Positions 1 to 8,022 of a stretch of 64,000 bases of DNA are shown one piece after another (position 1 is the stretch's first letter; every line of letters begins with the position of its first letter). The notes under the pieces were generated by a model, which did not search any database, was not told the DNA's origin, and saw nothing but the letters and a program-made list of their open reading frames with translations. The DNA lies in assembly GCF_000980815.1 (NCBI RefSeq), contig NZ_CP011311.1, positions 974,571 through 1,038,570 on the forward strand. Reading direction: 5' to 3'. This stretch comes from Corynebacterium camporealensis (GTDB taxonomy: Bacteria; Actinomycetota; Actinomycetes; Mycobacteriales; Mycobacteriaceae). Made by a program: the position numbers and the translations under genes.

Positions 1-557
1 TGTTGTGGCCAGGTAAAGAACTCTTCGTATTCATGCTTTACCGCCACCAGAATGAAGCGAGGACGCAGCTGTGGGACTCCGAAATCAGCTGCTTGTAAAA
101 GCTTCCAGAACGCGGTGTAGCCCATGCCCTCGAGCTGCTCGATGATTTGATTGCGGTAGCTATCAAAGCGCTTCTGGCCCAAGCCCTTGACGTTTTCGAG
201 CATCACGGCTTTTGGATTGATTTCGTCGACGAGACGCAATGCCTGTGGGAAGAGGTCGCGTTCATCGTCTGCGCCCAGTTGCTTGCCTGCAATCGAGAAA
301 GGAGGGCAGGGAACGCCACCGGCGAACAAGTCAATCTCATCCCGCCACTGGTAGCCGTCCAGGTCGTGGACGTCCATCTCCATGACATCCCACGGTCCCA
401 ATGGGCCGTCTTCACCACGATTATCGCGAAGGGTTTGCGAAGCCCAGTTGTCGATCTCTACCACTGCGGCATGGTGAAAACCGGCCTGTTCCAGGCCTAG
501 CGCCTGGCCGCCAGCACCAGCGCAGATCTCTAAGGATGTGAAGCGCTCGTTCGCCAT
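1..557 (-). CDS. C5-cytosine DNA methyltransferase (Dcm/HpaII type), 3' end cut off by window edge
   Basis: Reading the minus strand from the ATG at 557 gives 185 residues with no stop before the left edge. The class I methyltransferase order is clear: motif I near residues 8-17 (SLEICAGAGG), motif IV GGVPCPPFS at 80-88 with catalytic Cys84, motif VI ENVKG at 121-125, and motif VIII-like QLRPRF at 163-168. Cys84 attacks C6 of the target cytosine in this family; S-adenosylmethionine is the methyl donor. A GGAAGGA ribosome-binding site lies just upstream of the ATG. The target recognition domain and motifs IX-X lie outside the window, so specificity cannot be judged, nor whether a restriction enzyme follows. 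It may be an orphan or part of a type II restriction-modification system. Confidence 0.9.
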   Translation of the reverse strand, partial: MANERFTSLEICAGAGGQALGLEQAGFHHAAVVEIDNWASQTLRDNRGEDGPLGPWDVMEMDVHDLDGYQWRDEIDLFAGGVPCPPFSIAGKQLGADDERDLFPQALRLVDEINPKAVMLENVKGLGQKRFDSYRNQIIEQLEGMGYTAFWKLLQAADFGVPQLRPRFILVAVKHEYEEFFTWPQ

Positions 558-736
558 GCAGGGCAGTCCTTCCGCAGTTGTTTCATGGAATCTGGGCAAA
601 TTCTTTATGTCTGCAGCATAGCCGTTTACCGGACAACAAGGGTAGGCAATGTGAACATATATTCGATTTGCTGGAGTCGGGTTGCGCTACCTGGTCATTT
701 AGAAGGGTGGGGAAATGTGTTGGGTGTAACACTGGA

Positions 737-778
737 CACGAATATGTTGGATGGATTACATTGTTCAACAAGTTCGTG
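737..778. repeat. Imperfect inverted repeat upstream of the YjiH gene
   Basis: CACGAA (737-742) pairs with TTCGTG (773-778), and after a 2-nt mismatch TGTTG (745-749) pairs with CAACA (766-770). It lies about 60 bp before the start at 836, in the 278-bp gap between the divergent methyltransferase and transporter genes. It could be an operator or a leader hairpin; no known consensus is recognised. Confidence 0.35.
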
Positions 779-835
779 CATGGCTGTGGCGCGATCTTCG
801 CTTAGTTGACCCTCGACTCGGAGGCGGAGTTCACC

Positions 836-2182
836 ATGACCTCAACCGATGCAGTTTATTCTTCACATCAGCGCCACGATGAAGAAGTCCCTGAAAACAA
901 AGGGATCTGGCGGCTGTTTCTCTACAGCGCCATTGGTGCATTCGTATTCTTCTTCCCTGTGACCTACAAGGGCGCGAACTCGATTCCGCTCGACCATATG
1001 GTCACCTTCATCCGCGATACCATCCCGACGGTTGTGCTTTGGATTATCTTGGCACTGGCTTTGTACGGCACGATACGCGGATTCGTTATTAAAAACTGGC
1101 AGGAAGGCGCACTACAGGCCACCTTTATGGTGCTCAACGTGGCTGGTTTGGTTATCAGCTTCCTGATGGTCATTGATTCTTTGCCGTGGGTGCTTGGCGA
1201 TGAAGACCTCGTCCCCTTCCTCTGGAATTCCATCGCGACTCCAGTGGGCCTGATTGTGCCTATCGGTGGTGCTTTCTTGGCCTTCCTCATCGGCTTTGGC
1301 CTGCTGGAATTCGTTGGCGTGCTGATGCAGCCGATCATGCGCCCGCTGTGGCGCACCCCGGGCCGCTCGGCCATCGATGCCGTCGCGTCCTTCGTCGGTT
1401 CTTACTCCCTGGGCATTTTGGTCACCGACCGTGTCTACCAGCGCGGTGGCTACACCGCCCGCGAGGCAGCGATTATTGCCACGGGCTTCTCGACGGTGTC
1501 TGCCGCGTTCATGGTGATTGTGGCCAAGCAGCTCGACCTGATGGAAATCTGGGGTACCTACTTCATCGTCACCCTGCTGGTGACCTTCGCGGTTACCGCG
1601 ATTACCGTGCACATTCCGCCGCTGCGCAGCATCCCGGACGAGTACTACGAGCACGCTGAGCCGGACCCAGAAAAGCCGGTGCAGGGCAATCGTTTCAAGG
1701 AAGCATGGCGCGAAGCGAAGCTCGCCCTCGACCGTGCGCCGAGCCTGCCGAAGCTGGTGTGGGAGAACCTGCGCGACGGTGTGCGTCTGGTTGGTGCCAT
1801 CGTTCCGTCCATCATGTCGGTCGGACTGATTGGCCTGCTGCTGGCACGCTTTACCCCAATCTTCGACTGGATTGGCTACCTGTTCTACCCATTCGCCTGG
1901 ATTGTGCAGCTACCTGAGCCACTGCTGGCTGGCAAGGCTGCTGCTATGGGTATTGCCGAGATGTTCCTGCCGGCTACCGCTGTTGCTGGCTCTGACGAGA
2001 TGGTCCTGAAGTTCGTTATCGGTGTCGTCGCGGTTTCCGCGATTATCTTCTTCTCCGCACTGGTGCCGTGCATTCTGGCCACCAAGGTTCCGATGAAGCT
2101 GTCGCACCTGGTCATCATCTGGTTTGAGCGCGTCGCACTGACCATCTTGATTGCCACCCCGATTGCTCACCTGATTTTGTGA
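836..2182 (+). CDS. YjiH-family (nucleoside-recognition/Gate domain) membrane transporter, copy 1
   Basis: A 448-residue polytopic membrane protein. The start at 836 is chosen because GGAGGCGGAG lies just upstream, while the alternative TTG at 806 has no ribosome-binding site. After a hydrophilic N-terminus the first membrane segment begins near residue 27. The region around residues 165-205 carries the Gate-type stretch with GRSAIDAVASFVGSYSLG, shared almost word for word with the paralogue at 3235-4584. The C-terminal half has further helices and ends at a hydrophobic segment. YjiH proteins are poorly characterised permeases; the flanking histidine-utilisation genes suggest uptake of histidine, urocanate or a related imidazole compound, which is inference. 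It converges on hutG across a shared terminator. Confidence 0.85.
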   Translation: MTSTDAVYSSHQRHDEEVPENKGIWRLFLYSAIGAFVFFFPVTYKGANSIPLDHMVTFIRDTIPTVVLWIILALALYGTIRGFVIKNWQEGALQATFMVLNVAGLVISFLMVIDSLPWVLGDEDLVPFLWNSIATPVGLIVPIGGAFLAFLIGFGLLEFVGVLMQPIMRPLWRTPGRSAIDAVASFVGSYSLGILVTDRVYQRGGYTAREAAIIATGFSTVSAAFMVIVAKQLDLMEIWGTYFIVTLLVTFAVTAITVHIPPLRSIPDEYYEHAEPDPEKPVQGNRFKEAWREAKLALDRAPSLPKLVWENLRDGVRLVGAIVPSIMSVGLIGLLLARFTPIFDWIGYLFYPFAWIVQLPEPLLAGKAAAMGIAEMFLPATAVAGSDEMVLKFVIGVVAVSAIIFFSALVPCILATKVPMKLSHLVIIWFERVALTILIATPIAHLIL

Positions 2183-2221
2183 TTCGCTGCACGCATCGAA
2201 CTCACATAATCACATAGACAA

Positions 2222-2266
2222 GAAGAAGCCCGCCGCCTGGAACTGATCCAGGTGACGGGCTTCTTT
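2222..2266. terminator. Bidirectional terminator between yjiH copy 1 and hutG
   Basis: AGAAGCCCG (2224-2232) pairs with CGGGCTTCT (2256-2264), with CCTGG/CCAGG inside. The + strand continues in TTCTTT and the minus strand in a T-rich TTCTTCT tract, so it can serve both convergent genes. Confidence 0.85.
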
Positions 2267-2280
2267 CCATGTAAGTTCCG

Positions 2281-3216
2281 TTAGGAACTTACATGGGCGG
2301 TGACGATGTCATCGATAAGCCGTGCGGCTGCCTTAGCGGTGCGGTTATCGATGTCGAAGTCGGGGTTGAGCTCGACGACATCGACAAGTGCGAGCTTGCC
2401 CGTGCGTGTGATGGCGGTAGCCATGGCGTGGATGTGGGGCAGGGAAACGCCCAGGGCTGCCGGGGCGGACACACCTGGTGCGGTGTGCGCGGGCAGCACG
2501 TCCAAGTCGATGGAGAGGTGGACTTTGTCCTTGTTCTCTACGGCCTTGGCGGCCAGCTCGCCGGCCTGCTCCGGGGTGAGGTTGAGCAACTCTTCATCGA
2601 GTACTACCTCCACGCCGAGGTCCTCAGCCTCCTGGAAGAGGACCGGGGTGTTATTCGGCTTGGAGATGCCAAAGACGGAGTAGTCGAAGTCATCGCTGAG
2701 CTCCGAAATCTGCTTGAACGGCGTACCGGAGGTCGGCTGGTCTGCTTGGCGCAGGTCGAAGTGCGCATCCAGGTTCATAATCTTCAGTGGACCGTGAGTC
2801 TGGTACGCACCGCGGTGGGAACCAAACGCGGTCTCGTGGCCGCCGCCTAGGACGATGACCAGGTTGTTTTTTGCGGTGAGCTCTTCGACTTTGTCCGACA
2901 GTGCGTCGTGGGCTTGCTCAAGGTTGTCGCCCTGGGTGGTGATGGTGCCGGCATCGTAAAGCGGATGCTCATGATGAATAGCCAGCGAACCCAACGCCGT
3001 GCGCAGGGCCTCCGGACCGGCGGCGGCACCCTGGCGACCACCGTTGCGCAGCACGCCTTCATCCGAGGCAAAGCCCAGCAGCGCTACCGCATTGTCCGGG
3101 GTTTCCTGTGCAGGCTGCACCGTGGAGTGCCAGCGCGCGTGCTCCGGGCCAGGGCCATCGTTGCGACCAGTCCACTCAGGAGCGGGGGTAAACAGTTCAG
3201 CTTCGACGGTGTTCAT
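2281..3216 (-). CDS. hutG: Formimidoylglutamase HutG
   Basis: A 311-residue ureohydrolase (arginase superfamily) that hydrolyses N-formimidoyl-L-glutamate to glutamate and formamide, the last step of the short histidine route. The binuclear Mn site is visible: GGGHE at 124-128, NLDAHFD at 148-154 and SIDLDVLP at 235-242, followed by TAPGVSAPA and VELNP, all usual family blocks. Length is normal. It is the last gene of the minus-strand run that starts with the acyl-CoA dehydrogenase; its start lies 18 bp after the stop of the YjiH gene, so cotranscription is likely. Context (hutH, hutU, hutI) separates HutG from agmatinase or arginase. Confidence 0.93.
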   Translation of the reverse strand: MNTVEAELFTPAPEWTGRNDGPGPEHARWHSTVQPAQETPDNAVALLGFASDEGVLRNGGRQGAAAGPEALRTALGSLAIHHEHPLYDAGTITTQGDNLEQAHDALSDKVEELTAKNNLVIVLGGGHETAFGSHRGAYQTHGPLKIMNLDAHFDLRQADQPTSGTPFKQISELSDDFDYSVFGISKPNNTPVLFQEAEDLGVEVVLDEELLNLTPEQAGELAAKAVENKDKVHLSIDLDVLPAHTAPGVSAPAALGVSLPHIHAMATAITRTGKLALVDVVELNPDFDIDNRTAKAAARLIDDIVTAHVSS

Positions 3217-3234
3217 AGTGTGCGAGTGTACTTT

Positions 3235-4584
3235 CTACATCAATGCCGCGATACCGTACGCGAACGGTGCTGCGATAAGGGTGGACAGAATTACGCGCTC
3301 GAACCAAATAATCACCATGGTCTTAATGTCCAGAGGAATTTCTGTAGCCAAGACAGAAGGCACCATCGAGGAGAAGAAGAACACCTGGGACACCGACACG
3401 ATAGCGATCAGGATGCGCAGCACATCGGATTCTGCACCTGCAACCAGGGTTGCTGGCAAGAACAGTTCGGACAAGCCGATGGCGAGAGCCTCAGATGCCA
3501 AACCTGGGTCATCGATACCGATAATCCAAACGACTGGGTAGAAGAGGTAACCGAACCAGGTGAAAATCGGCGTGTAGAACGCAATGGTCAGGCCGATGAA
3601 ACCAACGGAGAGGATGCCTGGGAGCACCTGCATGGTCATCAGCAGACCGTCGCGGAAGTTATGCCAGATAACCTTCCAGATGTTTGGGGTTACGCGCAGA
3701 ACAGCCTTTGCTTCTTCCCACGCTTGGTGAGCGCGGGCGCCAGTGACCTTCTTTTCCGGATTTGGCTCTGCATCAGGGTGGTAATCGTCCGGAATGCGAG
3801 AGATTGGTGGCAGTCGGACCATGACCACGGTGACCAGGAAGGCCACGATGAGGGTGGCACCGAAGTAGAGGCCCCAGACACTCATCAGGTCCAAGGTACG
3901 AGCGATAACCACCATGAAGGTGGCTGATGCAGTAGAGAGGCCTGCGGCGATAATCGCAGCTTCTTTGCCGGTATAGCCGCCTGCTTTGTACACGCGGTTG
4001 GTCACGAGCAAGCCTAGAGAGTAGCTACCAACGAAAGATGCGACGGCATCGATCGCGGAGCGACCTGGAGTCTTATACAGCGGGCGCATGACGGGCTGAA
4101 CCCAGACGCCGATGTATTCCATGAGGCCGAAACCAACCAGGAGGGCTAGGAAGATAGCGCCGGTTGGAATCAGCAGGCCAACGGGGATAACGAGCGAGTT
4201 CATCAGGAACGGTCCGAGGTCTTCATCGAAGATGAATTCCGGGCCGAAACCGAAGATGAGCATGGCTGCCAGTAAGACGGCGAAGATGTTTAAGAAAGCG
4301 AACACCATGCGGGCAGCAGATGATTTCCATCTACCTGTATAGAAAGGCGCGATGGCGCCTGCGATGATGATGGCAAAGACAACGTACTTGGCGTTGTCGC
4401 CCAACAGCGCGGTGATCCACCCGACCAGGTGGTCAAGCAGAATGGTGGTTTCACCGGCGATGGGGATGGGGACGAAGAAGGCAAAGATGCCGATACCGCT
4501 GTAGACGAAGAAGCGCCAGGGATGCGGGGCGGAGGAACTCTGCCGTTGCTGTGGTGCTTGCGTAGGGGATGTGGAGCCGGTCAT
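3235..4584 (-). CDS. YjiH-family (Gate domain) membrane transporter, copy 2
   Basis: A 449-residue multi-spanning membrane protein, paralogous to the gene at 836-2182: both share the block TPGRSAIDAVASFVGSYSLG, the GYTxxEAAII segment, and a similar IPDxY...AEPxPEK cytoplasmic loop. Helices begin near residue 24. It sits in the minus-strand operon between the CaiB-type CoA-transferase (15-bp gap) and hutG (18-bp gap). Co-transcription with hutG suggests import of histidine or a catabolic relative, or export of a product; the substrate is unknown. Why two copies flank hutG is unexplained; they may serve different substrates. Confidence 0.85.
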   Translation of the reverse strand: MTGSTSPTQAPQQRQSSSAPHPWRFFVYSGIGIFAFFVPIPIAGETTILLDHLVGWITALLGDNAKYVVFAIIIAGAIAPFYTGRWKSSAARMVFAFLNIFAVLLAAMLIFGFGPEFIFDEDLGPFLMNSLVIPVGLLIPTGAIFLALLVGFGLMEYIGVWVQPVMRPLYKTPGRSAIDAVASFVGSYSLGLLVTNRVYKAGGYTGKEAAIIAAGLSTASATFMVVIARTLDLMSVWGLYFGATLIVAFLVTVVMVRLPPISRIPDDYHPDAEPNPEKKVTGARAHQAWEEAKAVLRVTPNIWKVIWHNFRDGLLMTMQVLPGILSVGFIGLTIAFYTPIFTWFGYLFYPVVWIIGIDDPGLASEALAIGLSELFLPATLVAGAESDVLRILIAIVSVSQVFFFSSMVPSVLATEIPLDIKTMVIIWFERVILSTLIAAPFAYGIAALM

Positions 4585-4599
4585 GGCATCTCCAATTCT

Positions 4600-5754
4600 T
4601 TAGGTCTGGTTGCGAGCTGGCTCCTCGAGCCAGTCGCTAATCAGCGAGTTGTGCTCGCCGAGTTGGGGCGCCGGCTGCGGATCAACCGATCCGGTCAGCC
4701 GGAGAGGGGAGCGCAAAGTCTGGAACCCGTCGGATTCGGTGAACAGGACCTCACGTTCCGTGCCGACGTCACCATGCAGTGCTTCCTTAAGGTCATGCAC
4801 TGGGGCAGTCGGGACACCATGTTCTTGGAAAAGTTTGAGAGCAGATTCGACGGTGTAGTCGCTCAGAGCGGCTTCTATGATGCCGCGGACTTCCTCACGG
4901 CGAGCACGGCGTGCTTCGTTGGTGTTGTAACGCTCATCGTCAAGCATGTACTCGAGGTTGAGTGCCTGAGCCATGCAGGCAAAGAGCTTCTCGTTGAGCA
5001 CTGCGATGACAACTTCACCGTCGCTGACCTTGTAGGTGCTGAAAGGCACGGTCATGGCGTGGTCGCTGCCGACAGCGGTAGGAGTTTCCTCTTCGTAGAG
5101 CTCACGCATGGCGACAGATTCCAGGATGGACACCAGGGAGTCATACATTGCGAGGTCAACGTGCTGACCGACATTGGTACGGTTGCGTTCTTGCAGCGCG
5201 GCCAACGTGCCGATAGCTCCGTAGAGACCAGGCACGAGGTCACCGAGGCTAACACCCACGCGGGTTGGGCGACCGCCCGGCCAGCCCGTTACGGACATGA
5301 TGCCGGACATGGCCTGGGCAACGAGGTCGTAGGCAGGGGCCTTGCTCATGGAACCGGTTTGACCAAAACCGCTAATGCTGGTGACGATGAGCTCAGGGTT
5401 GAGCTCACGCAGCGTATCCGGGGAGATACCCAGCTTTTCCATCACGCCGGGGCGGAAGTTTTCGACGATGACGTCGGCGCGCTGGGCCAAAGACTTCAGC
5501 ACTTCGACGTCGGCTTCTTCCTTGAGGTTGAGCGTGATGCCCTTCTTAGAGCGGTTAAACAGGCGGTAGTACGCAGAATCGCCGTTGTAGTCCGGGCCGA
5601 AAGTACGGGAATCGTCACCCCATGGAGTCTCAATCTTGATGACCTCAGCGCCGAGGTCAGCGAGAATCATGGAGCAGAACGGACCTGCCAGCACGCGGGA
5701 CATATCGAGAACGCGGATACCGGCGAGAGAACCTTGCTTAGAGGACTCGGTCAT
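4600..5754 (-). CDS. CaiB/BaiF (class III) CoA-transferase
   Basis: 384 residues from the ATG at 5754, chosen over the upstream ATG at 5787 because a GAAAGGA site precedes it. The family opening LAGIRVLDMSRVLAGPFCSM (residues 10-29) and LADLGAEVIKIE (31-42) are clear; the probable catalytic Asp that carries the acyl group is Asp172 in GDLVPGLYG. Class III enzymes move CoA between carboxylic acids. It lies 50 bp downstream of an acyl-CoA dehydrogenase and upstream of a transporter and hutG, so it probably activates the dehydrogenase's substrate. This resembles the caiA/caiB and glutarate transferase/GcdH pairings. The acid is not known; see findings. Confidence 0.9.
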   Translation of the reverse strand: MTESSKQGSLAGIRVLDMSRVLAGPFCSMILADLGAEVIKIETPWGDDSRTFGPDYNGDSAYYRLFNRSKKGITLNLKEEADVEVLKSLAQRADVIVENFRPGVMEKLGISPDTLRELNPELIVTSISGFGQTGSMSKAPAYDLVAQAMSGIMSVTGWPGGRPTRVGVSLGDLVPGLYGAIGTLAALQERNRTNVGQHVDLAMYDSLVSILESVAMRELYEEETPTAVGSDHAMTVPFSTYKVSDGEVVIAVLNEKLFACMAQALNLEYMLDDERYNTNEARRARREEVRGIIEAALSDYTVESALKLFQEHGVPTAPVHDLKEALHGDVGTEREVLFTESDGFQTLRSPLRLTGSVDPQPAPQLGEHNSLISDWLEEPARNQT

Positions 5755-5804
5755 TGTGGTTCCTTTCTGGATGAAAAGCTCATCCAACGAAGTCGAGAGA
5801 AGCT

Positions 5805-6971
5805 TTAGACGAAAGCGGATTCACCGGTGATAGAACGTGCTGCCACCAGTTGGTTGATGTCGTAGGTGCCCTCGTAGGAGTAGATGGCCTCGGCATCGCA
5901 GAAGTGCTTTGCGGCGGTGTAGTCAGCGATGATGCCGTTGCCGCCGAGCAGTTCGCGACCCAGGGCTGCGGATTCACGCATCATGCGGGATACGTGAGCC
6001 TTAGCGAGAGCGGAGTGCTCACCGTGGGTTTCACCGCGTGCCTCGAGGCGGGCAAGTGCGGCCATCATGGACTCGGAAGCAACCAGGTTGCCGAGGATGG
6101 TGGACAGCTTGGACTGGTTGATCTGGAAGCTGGAGAGCTTCTTACCGAACTGCAAACGCTCATCGGTGTACTGCAGTGCGGTGTCCAGAACACCCATCTG
6201 CAGGCCAACTGCCTGCCAGCCCACGGTGGAACGTGCAGACTTCAGCACCTTGTTGGTGTCCTTGAAGGTGTTGGCGTGTGCCAGCTTGTAGTCCTCTGGG
6301 ACAAAGACGTCCTTGAGGTGAATATCGGCGTTCTGCACAGCGCGTAGGGCAATACGGTTTTCCATCAGGGTGGCGCTGTAGCCTTCCCAGCTGGTGTCGA
6401 CGAGGAAGCCCTTGACGTGGTTGTCCTCTTCGTCGCGTGCCCAGACGATGACGTAATCGGACCAGGTAGCGTTACCGATCCAACGCTTTGCACCGTTCAG
6501 TACCCAGCCGCCGTCAACGCGCTTGGCAGTGGTGGACATGTCCTGTGCAACGTCAGAGCCCGCGTCTGGCTCAGTAATAGCGAAGACGCCGGTCTTGTTG
6601 ACTGCGTAGATATCCGGCAGCCAGCGTTCCTTTTGTTCTTCGGAGGCAAGCAGCTCGATGCTGCCGGTGAACAGGCCATCCTGACCACTGAAAAACGTGC
6701 CGACGGAAGCGTCAGCACGGTGAATCTCAGCAGTAACCAGGCCTGCGAGAAGGTGAGAGCGCCCCTGGTGGCGGACCAAGCTGATGATATCGAGCTCACG
6801 AATGGAATCGAGCAACTCGAAGGGGAACTCGGAGCGGTTCCAGTAATCGGTAGCTACCGGGCGAACCTTCTCGTGGGTCCAACGTCGGACCTTGAGCAAG
6901 ATGTCGAGCTCTTCAGAACTCAGGTCCTTTTCGAATCCGTAGAAGTCTCCCTCGGGGTAACGTCCTGCCAT
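5805..6971 (-). CDS. Acyl-CoA dehydrogenase, glutaryl-CoA dehydrogenase-like subfamily
   Basis: A 388-residue FAD flavoenzyme. FAITEPDAGSD (130-140) and AKRWIGNA (161-168) belong to the flavin-binding middle domain; the C-terminal YSYEGTYDIN (364-373) holds the catalytic base Glu367 in the position typical of the GcdH subfamily. By eye, the arginine that contacts the glutaryl gamma-carboxylate in glutaryl-CoA dehydrogenase falls at Gly91 here, while the nearby serine is kept (Ser95). The true substrate may therefore not be glutaryl-CoA. It is the first gene of the minus-strand operon (dehydrogenase, CoA-transferase, transporter, hutG) and starts about 135 bp from the HutR motif. Confidence 0.88.
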   Translation of the reverse strand: MAGRYPEGDFYGFEKDLSSEELDILLKVRRWTHEKVRPVATDYWNRSEFPFELLDSIRELDIISLVRHQGRSHLLAGLVTAEIHRADASVGTFFSGQDGLFTGSIELLASEEQKERWLPDIYAVNKTGVFAITEPDAGSDVAQDMSTTAKRVDGGWVLNGAKRWIGNATWSDYVIVWARDEEDNHVKGFLVDTSWEGYSATLMENRIALRAVQNADIHLKDVFVPEDYKLAHANTFKDTNKVLKSARSTVGWQAVGLQMGVLDTALQYTDERLQFGKKLSSFQINQSKLSTILGNLVASESMMAALARLEARGETHGEHSALAKAHVSRMMRESAALGRELLGGNGIIADYTAAKHFCDAEAIYSYEGTYDINQLVAARSITGESAFV

Positions 6972-7082
6972 GATGTCTCCTTAACTGGGTTGAGCTGCAT
7001 GGAAAGTGCAGCGGATTCGGTTGTGACCAACATCGCTTATGCGAGTTGTTGACATCACATTAAGTTTGAGCTTGTAACTTAT

Positions 7083-7135
7083 CACTCACTTTTTCGGCGG
7101 ATCTGTCTGAAATACCAGACTCATTAGGGTGAGTG
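7083..7135. promoter_or_regulatory. HutR operator in the divergent hut promoter region
   Basis: TCTGAAATACCAGA at 7106-7119 fits, at every position, the HutR consensus TCTGwwATwCCAGA reported for Corynebacterium resistens (recalled from the literature). It lies between the start of the minus-strand operon (6971) and hutR (7264), so one site could govern both directions. A larger inverted repeat, CACTCAC (7083-7089) with GTGAGTG (7129-7135), encloses it nearly symmetrically. Confidence 0.8.
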
Positions 7136-7196
7136 GAATGAATGATGGCGGCATAAAAGTGCCAGGTAGTCGCCCCAAATAACCAATACTGACCTT

Positions 7197-7215
7197 GCTT
7201 AAGCTGTTCTTAAGC
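7197..7215. repeat. Perfect 7-bp inverted repeat in the hutR leader
   Basis: GCTTAAG and CTTAAGC are separated by CTGTT, about 50 bp before the hutR start. It may form a small hairpin in the hutR 5' untranslated region or act as a second operator; neither is shown. Confidence 0.5.
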
Positions 7216-7263
7216 AAAAGTCTTTATGGAAACATCGCCCTTTGGAGAAATTCAGGCTTTAGG

Positions 7264-8013
7264 ATGTCGAGTGTGTCCAGATCGCAAGTCCCAGCTGCAC
7301 GCAACGTCCTAGCGATTTTGCAGCTTTTATCGAACATCGAAACGCCGATTTCGGCGAGCCGTATTCGTGCTGAACTCGACCTACCTCGTTCGACGACCTA
7401 TCACTTGCTCAACGAGATGGTCGAGGCTGGATTTGTCATGCACTTGCCAGAACATCGCACCTATGGCCTAGGATTCGCTGCCTATGACATGGCTGCTGCT
7501 TATTCCTCGCAGCAACCACTGGTGCGTTTGGCAACACGTCCACTGGAAAAAGCCGCAACCTCGGTCGGAGGTTCCGGTCACTTGTCCCGACTCGCCGGCT
7601 CTGAAGTTGTGTACTTGCAGGAAGTTCGCGCCCCGGGTGCACCATCATTGGTGACCGATAAGGGCGTGCGTTTGCAGGCACACCGCACAGCTTCTGGTCG
7701 CGTCATGCTGGCGCACCTTCCAGAACACGAAGCCCGTGCTGCATATTCGACGTCTGGTGAAGTAGGCGAATATCGCAAACTCAAACTCCGTCTAGCCGAA
7801 GTTCGTGCTCGCGGTTGGGAATTAGAAAGCGAAGAAATCGCGCGCGGCCAAGCAACTGTGGCAGTTCCGGTACTCGATCACCTCGATCGACCGGCTGCTG
7901 CGCTGGCCGTGACCCATCCGGTCTCACTATCGAAGGCCGCCGTAGAGCAGGTATTGCAAGAAATTACACGTCTGGCCGAAACGATTTCGGTCAAGATGTA
8001 CCGATCGAACTAA
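7264..8013 (+). CDS. hutR: IclR-family regulator of histidine utilisation, HutR
   Basis: 249 residues from the ATG at 7264. An N-terminal winged helix-turn-helix (about residues 15-65; ISASRIRAELDLPRSTTYHLLNEM) precedes the IclR effector domain (about 80-245). The more upstream ATG at 7195 falls inside the GCTTAAG inverted repeat and adds a tail unlike the family; the chosen ATG has only a weak AGG before it, so the start is not certain. hutH follows after 9 bp. In C. resistens HutR activates hut genes; the matching operator in its own promoter region supports the same role here. The effector may be urocanate or another intermediate, which the sequence cannot show. Confidence 0.85.
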   Translation: MSSVSRSQVPAARNVLAILQLLSNIETPISASRIRAELDLPRSTTYHLLNEMVEAGFVMHLPEHRTYGLGFAAYDMAAAYSSQQPLVRLATRPLEKAATSVGGSGHLSRLAGSEVVYLQEVRAPGAPSLVTDKGVRLQAHRTASGRVMLAHLPEHEARAAYSTSGEVGEYRKLKLRLAEVRARGWELESEEIARGQATVAVPVLDHLDRPAAALAVTHPVSLSKAAVEQVLQEITRLAETISVKMYRSN

Positions 8014-8022
8014 GGAGAACCC

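Noticed and set aside
578..809. Short open frames of 62-75 codons between the methyltransferase and YjiH
   Set aside because: Three overlapping frames on both strands, none with a ribosome-binding site or known similarity.
4429..5808. 459-codon open frame on the plus strand
   Set aside because: Antisense to the CoA-transferase gene, with no recognisable motif.
5805..6971. Firm annotation as glutaryl-CoA dehydrogenase (gcdH)
   Set aside because: Subfamily motifs fit, but the substrate-carboxylate arginine seems to be glycine and the genomic context is histidine use.
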